Assembly (NCBI GenBank): GCA_038216025.1
Contig: JBBQQK010000026.1
Coordinates: 1-12,982, forward strand
DNA from: JBBQQK01 sp038216025
GTDB taxonomy: Bacteria > Patescibacteriota > UBA1384 > XYA2-FULL-43-10 > 1-14-0-10-43-13
Direction: 5' to 3'
DNA: 12,982 bases
A program made the translations under genes and the position numbers. Positions within the stretch are counted from its first letter, which is position 1. Every line of letters starts with the position of its first letter. The notes under the pieces are model-generated. The model was not told the DNA's origin and made no database searches. It saw only the letters and a program-made list of their open reading frames with translations. Shown in pieces: positions 1 to 4,650 of this stretch.

Positions 1-141
1 ACCGCGATCGGAATGGAACACTGCACCCTTGATGATCGGCCGGCGCGTGTTCGCCATCGTCAACGCCTCGCAGACCAGTTCGGTGCGCATGTGATCGGCC
101 ATCGCCCAACCACACACCTCCTTGGTGCACAGATCGATCAC
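1..141 (-). pseudogene. IS3-type transposase (OrfB, rve domain) fragment
   Basis: Read on the minus strand, 47 codons run to the window edge without a stop. They encode an rve-type integrase core typical of IS3-family OrfB, including VIDLCTKEV, GWAMADHMRTELV and GAVFHSDRG; the D of HSDRG is a DDE catalytic residue. The fragment has no start codon. Its homology begins abruptly at VIDL, where a full protein would carry the helix-turn-helix region and the first catalytic Asp. It is strikingly GC-rich (visibly about 60 percent) against the AT-rich flank and resembles actinobacterial-type transposases. I infer either a recombined remnant of a foreign IS or a mis-joined contig end. The fold assignment is firm; whether the junction is biological is not. 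Confidence 0.72.
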
Positions 142-220
142 CTCCTTTTCTTTGTTTAGAAGCTTTTAAATACTCTCTTAAGTAGCGCTCAAAAATGTCT
201 TTTTTTGTAGTCATATTCAT
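142..220 (-). pseudogene. Integrase-like transposase, N-terminal remnant
   Basis: On the minus strand an ATG at 220 (or the second ATG at 214) opens a reading frame beginning MNMTTKKDIFERYLREYL and continuing KASKQRKG. This resembles the basic helical N-terminus of integrase-core transposases that are common in patescibacterial genomes. After about 26 codons it runs into the GC-rich IS3 fragment in a different frame: the distance from the ATG to the first IS3 codon is 79 nt, not a multiple of three. The frame stays open to the window edge, but the residues past the junction look like out-of-frame translation. I see no clear Shine-Dalgarno sequence. Family assignment rests on the short N-terminus only. 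Confidence 0.45.
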
Positions 221-229
221 ATCTGACTA

Positions 230-271
230 CGGTAACCCAATTATGATATATTCGTAAGGATTTCGGTAACC
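230..271. repeat. Paired CGGTAACC motifs upstream of the truncated transposase
   Basis: The octamer CGGTAACC occurs at 230-237 and again at 264-271 in the same orientation, 34 bp apart, just upstream of the truncated minus-strand transposase start. Doubled short motifs at an IS end often act as transposase-binding sites, and the complete IS further right in this window shows the same design. I infer that these mark the outer end of the element that carried the transposase remnant. The matching other end is missing. Confidence 0.4.
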
Positions 272-345
272 TTTTTTATGAGCTAAGAGGCATCTGTTGA
301 AAAAATGTTGCGTTTATAGTATTGTAATACAAGTTATTTAAATAT

Positions 346-419
346 TCGGGGATCGTCTAATGGTAGGACAGCGGCCTTTGAAGCCGTCAATTCAGGTTCG
401 AATCCTGGTCCCCGAGCCA
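346..419 (+). tRNA. tRNA-Gln(TTG)
   Basis: Cloverleaf with a 7-bp acceptor stem (TCGGGGA/TCCCCGA), G73 and encoded CCA. The anticodon arm is GCGGC-CTTTGAA-GCCGT, giving anticodon TTG (Gln). The T arm CAGG-TTCGAAT-CCTG is intact. It is followed directly by an intrinsic terminator, so it is a single-gene transcription unit. The accessory region to its right starts immediately after that terminator. Confidence 0.95.
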
Positions 420-421
420 TG

Positions 422-454
422 AAAAAATGATCATCGCAAGATGGTCATTTTTTT
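422..454 (+). terminator. Intrinsic terminator of tRNA-Gln
   Basis: Fourteen-base-pair stem with a GCAA tetraloop: 5' arm at 422-435, loop 436-439, 3' arm 440-453, with one G-U pair, ending in a run of seven T. It lies three bases after the encoded CCA. Confidence 0.85.
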
Positions 455-473
455 ATGAATCAGACAGCAAACA

Positions 474-514
474 GAACTCGAAAGGCGAGGCCAAGTAGGC
501 TGAGCTGGAGTCGA
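474..514 (+). repeat. Diverged copy of the 75-nt structured repeat (5' half)
   Basis: The stretch starting GAACTCGAAAGGCGAGGCC and continuing AAGTAGGCTGAGCTGGAGTCGA aligns along its whole length with the 5' half of the repeats beside tRNA-Val and tRNA-Leu(GAG), with scattered changes. The second hairpin is still formable (GGC-GA-GGCC, loop AAGTA, GGCT-GA-GCT), with G-U pairs replacing G-C. The 3' half is not recognisable; a different small hairpin (TCTCT-TAA-AGAGA, 522-534) follows. The rest of the interval up to the promoter at 748 holds no gene I can support. Confidence 0.5.
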
Positions 515-747
515 TTTTAATTCTCTTAAAGAGATAGAGCCCAATCCGGACAACGAATATTGGGAAATAATTACTTCTTGTACTCGGCACAAATATTGCC
601 CAAGCAATGGCTGAATAGGCGAAAAGTATCAAGAAATCAATTTTAGGTTTTTGCGACGAATGATATCAAATTATTTGTATGAAAAAAATAAGACAAAATT
701 AGACTCGAACTAAATGTACCCCAATCAACTAAACATTATATATTGAG

Positions 748-776
748 TTGACCAATCATGAAATAGTATGTATAGT
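748..776 (+). promoter_or_regulatory. Sigma70-type promoter of the maturase operon
   Basis: A -35 box TTGACC (748-753) and a -10 box TATAGT (771-776) are separated by exactly 17 bp, each matching consensus at five of six positions. Predicted transcription start is near 783, leaving a leader of about 25 nt that contains the Shine-Dalgarno sequence of the radical SAM gene. Confidence 0.7.
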
Positions 777-807
777 ATATAGGCGCCACACTCGAAAGGA
801 GAACTAC

Positions 808-1938
808 ATGAACCTCAGATTATCCGGTGCTTGGCTAACAGTTAATCGTGCATGTAACTTCCGTTGCAAATGGTGCTATGCGCTTGGGACCGAATATCAG
901 CAATCAGACGACATGACTCAAGCAACCGCAGAAGAGTTACTTCGTTTGGCTGCAGGTCTCGGAATAACCCATATTCTGTTTATTGGCGGCGAGCCTACGC
1001 TCTGGCCCCACCTTTGCAAAACGATCAGAAGTGCAACAGAGCTCGGTCTCAGAACCGTTCTCATTACCAACGGTTTTCGTTTGGCAGACAAGCGTTTTGT
1101 AGAAGAGCTACAATTCGCCGGTCTAAACGGCGTTAACCTTTCCATGAAAGCTGGAGACCATTTGCTCCATGAAGAGCTTACGCGTACAAAATTTAGCACG
1201 TTTGACACCGTGCTAAATGGAATCCGCAACTTGGCGGATTCCATTATCCAGTTCGAAGTCACTACGATTGCTAGCACTTGTGTGTTGCATCAGATGGACA
1301 AAATTTGCCAGATTGCCGTCGATAATGGAGCCAAGAAATTCTCGATTGACTTCTGTTCCGTAACGTTCGAAGAAGGAAAGCCGTCGTCAGCCTACATGCC
1401 GGATCCAGATAAGGTAGTCAATGCGATTATCAGTCAGTATCCCGCAATGGACAAAGCTACCGGCGGTGGATTCCACTTGGCACAGAGCTTGCCAACATGT
1501 CTTTGGCCGGCCGAGTTTCTTGCTCAACTTGAAGCAAAGAATCAAATTGGGTACGGATGCCATGTTATGACGAGAGAAGGATTGGTTTTTGACCGCACGG
1601 GTCAATTGCTAATCTGCAATCATCTTCACGATTTTCCGCTCGGTCAGATCGGAGTCGATTTCACCGACCCTGCAAGTTTCGCTCAATTCTGGAAAAGTAG
1701 CGGGATTTCGGGGCATTACAACCAAATCAACACCTACCCTGCACAAAGGTGCATCAATTGTCAGACCTATGAGAAATGCGGTGGCGGCTGTCCACTCTTG
1801 TGGTTCGTGTATAACCCAGAGAACGTCACCAGAGAGGAGGAATCCGATGAAGGATCTTATCGCTATGCGCCTATCGACCGGCGTAGTACCCACGAAAAAG
1901 CTCGCTTCCACCAACAGCGACCATACCGGCGACTGTAA
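808..1938 (+). CDS. Radical SAM/SPASM peptide maturase
   Basis: A 376-residue enzyme predicted to install a crosslink or other radical-generated change on a peptide substrate. The radical SAM cluster motif CX3CX2C is at C16, C20 and C23 (CNFRCKWC), followed by the SAM-contact motif IGGEP at 59-63. The C-terminal half carries a SPASM auxiliary-cluster domain: CX13GX4C (C251 to C270), then CX2CX5CX3C (C315, C318, C324, C328). The seventh Cys usual in SPASM domains is not visible in the tail. I chose the ATG at 808 because AAGGAG lies 6 nt upstream; an in-frame TTG at 748 is the promoter -35 box. The gene is visibly GC-richer than its surroundings, suggesting transfer. Its last 92 nt overlap the small Cys-rich peptide gene in another frame. 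An anaerobic sulfatase-maturase-like role is less likely because no sulfatase is nearby. Confidence 0.88.
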   Translation: MNLRLSGAWLTVNRACNFRCKWCYALGTEYQQSDDMTQATAEELLRLAAGLGITHILFIGGEPTLWPHLCKTIRSATELGLRTVLITNGFRLADKRFVEELQFAGLNGVNLSMKAGDHLLHEELTRTKFSTFDTVLNGIRNLADSIIQFEVTTIASTCVLHQMDKICQIAVDNGAKKFSIDFCSVTFEEGKPSSAYMPDPDKVVNAIISQYPAMDKATGGGFHLAQSLPTCLWPAEFLAQLEAKNQIGYGCHVMTREGLVFDRTGQLLICNHLHDFPLGQIGVDFTDPASFAQFWKSSGISGHYNQINTYPAQRCINCQTYEKCGGGCPLLWFVYNPENVTREEESDEGSYRYAPIDRRSTHEKARFHQQRPYRRL

Positions 1939-1963
1939 GTGCAAGTGTGGCGTCAGTGGCTAG
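1847..1963 (+). CDS. Putative Cys-rich RiPP precursor peptide
   Basis: A 38-residue peptide starting MKDLIAMRLSTGVVPTKK and ending GDCKCKCGVSG. It looks like a charged leader followed by a Ser/Thr/Gly-rich linker and a C-terminal core with three cysteines spaced CxCxC. A strong AGGAGG Shine-Dalgarno lies 6 nt before the ATG, inside the maturase gene, and supports real translation. The frame differs from the maturase, whose stop lies within this gene. Position after a radical SAM/SPASM enzyme is the main reason to call it a substrate; the Cys residues are plausible thioether sites. I do not recognise the family. The alternative is that the frame is fortuitous, or that a frameshift fuses it to the maturase tail and supplies the missing last SPASM Cys. 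Confidence 0.6.
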   Translation: MKDLIAMRLSTGVVPTKKLASTNSDHTGDCKCKCGVSG

Positions 1964-1975
1964 AAAATAGCCACT
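1955..1975 (+). other. Hairpin overlapping the precursor stop codon
   Basis: Perfect 8-bp stem AGTGGCTA / TAGCCACT with a GAAAA loop. The TAG stop of the peptide gene lies in the 5' arm and loop. It has no T-run and may be part of a composite 3' end with the longer hairpin that follows. Confidence 0.6.
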
Positions 1976-1983
1976 ATTCACCC

Positions 1984-2016
1984 GGTCGGAGAAAGTTCTG
2001 TGAACTTTCTCCGACC
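1984..2016 (+). terminator. Strong hairpin at the end of the maturase-peptide unit
   Basis: A perfect 15-bp stem (1984-1998 with 2002-2016) closed by a TGT loop, 20 nt after the peptide stop. The following bases (ATTAATAATC) are AT-rich but not a clean T-run. It probably acts as a transcript 3' end or mRNA-stabilising structure for the two-gene unit, and could work in both directions. Confidence 0.55.
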
Positions 2017-2039
2017 ATTAATAATCATCAACTCACCTT

Positions 2040-2432
2040 ATGATCATCTACAAATATAGCTTAAAAAAAGATATCCAAAGGGCACTCGACATAACATTTA
2101 AAAGTCGAGTTTTTTTAATTAAAAACGAACTAATTGTTTTTTGGCCAAATCCATTCCGCTGGATCTGGCTAATGTTCAATATGCCAAAAGGTCCCAAAAT
2201 CAATACCGGAAGTGATATAACTTGCTATTGGCTATCGTGTGGAACTTGGGGAACATATTATGAAAATGAAAATGCTATTGGAATTTGCCCGTGGAAAATT
2301 GAAAAAGAAGGACTCAAAGAAGTAATTGTCCACGAAATTGTTCACTTGGAGCATCCTGAAGCAGAGGAAATGGACCATGAAAAAAAAGAAGAATACATAG
2401 AAAATATTATTCAAAACATTAAGCACTCGTAA
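2040..2432 (+). CDS. Small HEIVH protein, putative zinc peptidase
   Basis: A 130-residue protein of unassigned family. The only catalytic-looking signature is HEIVH at residues 98-102 within the helix VIVHEIVHLEH, the HExxH zinc-binding motif of many metallopeptidases; acidic residues at 107-110 could supply a third ligand. Upstream is an aromatic and hydrophobic stretch (residues 31-48) followed by a CYWLSCGTWG segment. No signal peptide is apparent. The start has no convincing Shine-Dalgarno, and two strong hairpins separate it from the peptide gene, so it is probably a separate unit. A role in processing the neighbouring peptide is possible but purely positional. Base composition is AT-rich like the core genome, unlike the maturase. 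Confidence 0.65.
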   Translation: MIIYKYSLKKDIQRALDITFKSRVFLIKNELIVFWPNPFRWIWLMFNMPKGPKINTGSDITCYWLSCGTWGTYYENENAIGICPWKIEKEGLKEVIVHEIVHLEHPEAEEMDHEKKEEYIENIIQNIKHS

Positions 2433-2516
2433 ATTCGAAGATGCCCCTCTAAAATTAGTTTTAAAAAATAAAGGGTTCACAAGCATTCCTCGAACTTTCG
2501 CAAACTACGCAGAGAT

Positions 2517-2548
2517 AAAATAAAACACCTTCTTAGGTGTTTTATTTT
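2517..2548. terminator. Intrinsic terminator, probably bidirectional
   Basis: Perfect 14-bp inverted repeat with a TCTT loop (arms 2517-2530 and 2535-2548). It is flanked by A-run and T-run sequence, so it can terminate in both directions. It closes the HEIVH gene and shields it from the IS region. Confidence 0.85.
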
Positions 2549-2559
2549 GATAGACAATA

Positions 2560-2584
2560 GAACTCGGAAGGCGCTGACGAGTTG
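2560..2584 (+). repeat. Short relative of the structured repeat head
   Basis: GAACTCGGAAGGCG matches the head of the diverged copy after tRNA-Gln (GAACTCGAAAGGCG) with one change. Ten bases on, CGAGTT can pair with AACTCG, as the closing stem of the full element does, but the two inner hairpins are absent. It ends 13 bp before the IS left end. This is a weak, possibly truncated copy. Confidence 0.35.
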
Positions 2585-2597
2585 ACTGCCGTTCAAC

Positions 2598-2653
2598 TGT
2601 CAACACTCAATAAAAATGTCACCTTACCAACTCAATAGAAATGTCCCTTTTTA
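2598..2653. repeat. IS left terminal inverted repeat with doubled motif
   Basis: Outer motif ACTCAATAAAAATGTCACC starts at 2605 and inner motif ACTCAATAGAAATGTCCC at 2630, a 25-bp period. The inner copy lies inside the 3' end of the transposase gene. Both match the opposite end in inverted orientation and are likely transposase-binding sites. Confidence 0.8.
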
Positions 2654-3914
2654 AATATTGTTTTCTCCAGGGATGGTTGGCTGGTGGTGTGTATTTTTTC
2701 CTCTCTTTCAATAAGGTTGGTTTGTTTTGCTTCTCTGGTTTTTTGGGCAATTCTTTAAAATTAAGTTTTGTTTTCCTCAAATATATTTCAATTGATCCGT
2801 CTAAACTCTCATTAACTATTACCACGTTTTTTGGTCTGATAATTGTTGGCTGTTTGCCTTCAAGCTGAAAGAATCTGGATTTGTAGTTAATTGTGTAGTC
2901 ATTAGTGACCTTCCTTTCCTCTTTTAAGCAAAAGGTACTATCAAGATTGTAGCTACCAATTGGTTTGTGTAAGTTTGTCTTACTTTTTGGCTCAACAGCA
3001 AATTTGGCATTGTGTTTTGGAATGTATATTTCTTTTACAAATTTATTGGCATCTTCAGTAGTTGATATATTGGCAAGGCGTAGCTCTTTAACCAACCTAT
3101 CTTGAAGTGTCCCAAACAGATTCTCAACCCTGCCTTTAGCTTCCGGACTTCTGGCATGGATTAGTTTGGCATGAATCTCATCCAAGGCTCTTTTGTACTG
3201 AGTGATCTTATCATTGTCGGGATTGTTATGATTTACCTTGTAAACAACCCCACGATCAGCATAGAAGGACGCTGGAATACCAAGCTCTTCAATGTAGTTT
3301 CTTGTTGATTTCATCAGGCTTTCAGTTGACTCACTTTTGGCAAATTCGAGCCAAAGAATTTGACTGGTAGCGTCATCGATAAAAGCTATCAAAGTACATT
3401 TTTCTGCCCTTTCTTCAAACCAGTCATGTGGACTACCATCGAGCTGAACCATTTCACCAAAACAATCTTTTCTTTCTCTCCAGAAATGTTTAGTTACAGT
3501 TCTTGTGATATTTGGCTTCCATAATCCTTCCTTAATCATTAATCTTCGTAATGTCTCATGGTCAAATTCTAAGCTATGAATTTCGAGTAGTTTTTCAGCA
3601 GCAAGAGTTGGTCCAAAGTCTGAGTATTTTTCTTTGATTAATTTAATGGCCAAATTGGCTTCTTGCTCATCGACTCTGCGATTGCCGGTTTTTCCTCTGT
3701 TGCCATGAGTTAAGCAAGCTGCGCCAATTCTACGATATTCTTTGATTTTGCGTTTAACCTGACGAACACTCAAATTGAGCATTTTAGCAGCATCAGTTTG
3801 CCTGATCTCTTTATTCTTCAATTTTTCAAAGATTAAAACTTGTTCAATTTCTTTACGGCTCATAGTCAGTAGTTCCAATGTAAACCTCTCTGTAGTAAAT
3901 GCTTGTTTGAACAT
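2619..3914 (-). CDS. DDE transposase, IS1202/ISNCY type
   Basis: Catalyses transposition of the surrounding IS. From the N-terminus: a helix-turn-helix region (residues about 20-65, including TDAAKMLNLSVRQVKRKI), a linker with THGNRGK, a second helical domain with FGPTLAAEKL, then an rve-type catalytic core. Visible DDE candidates are D159 (QLDGSPHDW), D220 (YADRG) and E264 (EAKGRVE), followed by a basic C-terminal domain. The motifs FGPTLAAEKL, LDGSPHDW and FIDDATS are characteristic of the ISNCY/IS1202 group. The first in-frame ATG gives 431 residues. Family members usually begin near MSRKE, which would put the start at 3863 and give 414 residues; neither start has a clear Shine-Dalgarno. 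No frameshift is seen. Confidence 0.9.
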   Translation of the reverse strand: MFKQAFTTERFTLELLTMSRKEIEQVLIFEKLKNKEIRQTDAAKMLNLSVRQVKRKIKEYRRIGAACLTHGNRGKTGNRRVDEQEANLAIKLIKEKYSDFGPTLAAEKLLEIHSLEFDHETLRRLMIKEGLWKPNITRTVTKHFWRERKDCFGEMVQLDGSPHDWFEERAEKCTLIAFIDDATSQILWLEFAKSESTESLMKSTRNYIEELGIPASFYADRGVVYKVNHNNPDNDKITQYKRALDEIHAKLIHARSPEAKGRVENLFGTLQDRLVKELRLANISTTEDANKFVKEIYIPKHNAKFAVEPKSKTNLHKPIGSYNLDSTFCLKEERKVTNDYTINYKSRFFQLEGKQPTIIRPKNVVIVNESLDGSIEIYLRKTKLNFKELPKKPEKQNKPTLLKERKKYTPPANHPWRKQYLKRDISIELVR

Positions 3915-3926
3915 TTACTTTACCAA

Positions 3927-3981
3927 AAAGGTGACATTTCTAATGAGTCCTGCTTGGTGACATTATCATGGAGTGCTAACA
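3927..3981. repeat. IS right terminal inverted repeat with doubled motif
   Basis: Reading inward on the minus strand, the outer motif ACTCCATGATAATGTCACC starts at 3974 and the inner motif ACTCATTAGAAATGTCACC at 3948, a 26-bp period matching the 25 bp at the other end. Together with the outermost TGTTAGC it mirrors the left repeat. Confidence 0.8.
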
Positions 3982-4008
3982 GCAATAATTCAAGGTTTAC
4001 AGCGTGAG

Positions 4009-4037
4009 TTGATTGTGTTAATATTTTAATGTTTTAT
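4009..4037 (+). promoter_or_regulatory. Possible promoter of tRNA-Phe
   Basis: TTGATT (4009-4014) and TTTTAT (4032-4037) are 17 bp apart, each four of six to consensus, placing a start near 4044, a few bases before the tRNA. The sequence is AT-rich, so chance matches are likely. Confidence 0.35.
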
Positions 4038-4050
4038 TTAAGGTTTAATT

Positions 4051-4125
<75 letters not shown>

Positions 4126-4151
4126 TTTATGCGGCTATTTCTTACCTTAGT

Positions 4152-4225
4152 GGCGTTGTGGCCGAGTAGTTAGGCAGCGGTCTGCAAAACCGTGTACCCG
4201 GGTGCGAGTCCCGGCGACGCCTCCA
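4152..4225 (+). tRNA. tRNA-Cys(GCA)
   Basis: Acceptor stem GGCGTTG/CGACGCC, T73 as is usual for bacterial tRNA-Cys, and encoded CCA. The anticodon loop TCTGCAA reads GCA (Cys). Confidence 0.93.
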
Positions 4226-4314
4226 TTTACTAATCTTTAGTATATTGAATTTTTTTATATTATGGTTTAGTATTGTTTAGTATCTGGCGCATAATATTTT
4301 GACTAGTGGTTGAT

Positions 4315-4389
4315 GCGGGTATAGTATAATGGCTATTATACGTCCTTGCCATGGATGAGATACGGGTTCGATTCCCGTTACCCGCTCCA
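4315..4389 (+). tRNA. tRNA-Gly(GCC)
   Basis: Acceptor stem GCGGGTA/TACCCGC, T73 and encoded CCA. The anticodon loop TTGCCAT on CGTCC/GGATG gives GCC (Gly). It ends 42 nt before secG and is likely co-transcribed with it. Confidence 0.94.
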
Positions 4390-4431
4390 GAATCAGTTGG
4401 TAAAAGATTGCCCATTGATTATTGGAGATTT

Positions 4432-4650
4432 ATGATTGATTATCTGAAAATTTTACAAATTATATTCGCGATAGTTTTGATATGCTCCATTTTATTGCAG
4501 CAGCGGGGCAGCGGACTGGGTGTGGCTTTTGGTGGAGAAGGCAATGTCTATCGCTCAAGAAGAGGAATTGAAAAAATATTGTTCTATGGTACCATAGTGG
4601 TAGCAATTTTATTTTGCACAACTGCTATTTTGACAGTATTTTTCTCATAA
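4432..4650 (+). CDS. secG: Preprotein translocase subunit SecG
   Basis: A 72-residue accessory subunit of the SecYEG protein-export channel in the inner membrane. Two hydrophobic helices (residues about 4-20 and 47-70) flank the conserved cytoplasmic loop LLQQRGSGLGVAFGGEG. That motif and the length fit bacterial SecG well. I chose the ATG at 4432 because GGAG lies just upstream; an earlier in-frame ATG at 4351 sits inside tRNA-Gly and is rejected. The stop codon directly abuts the start of the solute-binding protein gene, indicating translational coupling. Confidence 0.9.
   Translation: MIDYLKILQIIFAIVLICSILLQQRGSGLGVAFGGEGNVYRSRRGIEKILFYGTIVVAILFCTTAILTVFFS

Larger units (their letters stand above)
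2598..3981 (-). mobile_element. IS1202/ISNCY-type insertion sequence, complete
   Basis: A 1384-bp element with one transposase gene on the minus strand and imperfect terminal inverted repeats of about 50 bp, starting TGTCAACACTC on the left and TGTTAGCACTC on the right. Both ends contain two tandem copies of a motif close to ACTCAATARAAATGTCACC. The transposase frame is intact, so the element may be active or recently inserted. I compared about 35 bp on each flank and found no convincing target duplication, although this group often makes long ones. Confidence 0.85.

Noticed and set aside
455..520. 21-codon ORF after tRNA-Gln as another precursor peptide
   Set aside because: It starts in the terminator T-run, has no ribosome site, and simply reads through the diverged repeat copy.
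748..807. In-frame TTG start extending the maturase by 20 residues
   Set aside because: The TTG is the first part of a -35 box with a 17-bp spaced -10, so it lies upstream of the transcript start; AAGGAG before the ATG at 808 is a far better start.
2560..4020. Target-site duplication flanking the IS
   Set aside because: The flanks share GAGTTGA-like bases near 2580 and 4006, but at different distances from the ends and with mismatches; treated as chance.
4351..4431. Upstream ATG for secG
   Set aside because: It lies inside tRNA-Gly, and the resulting N-terminus has no SecG similarity; the ATG at 4432 has GGAG before it.
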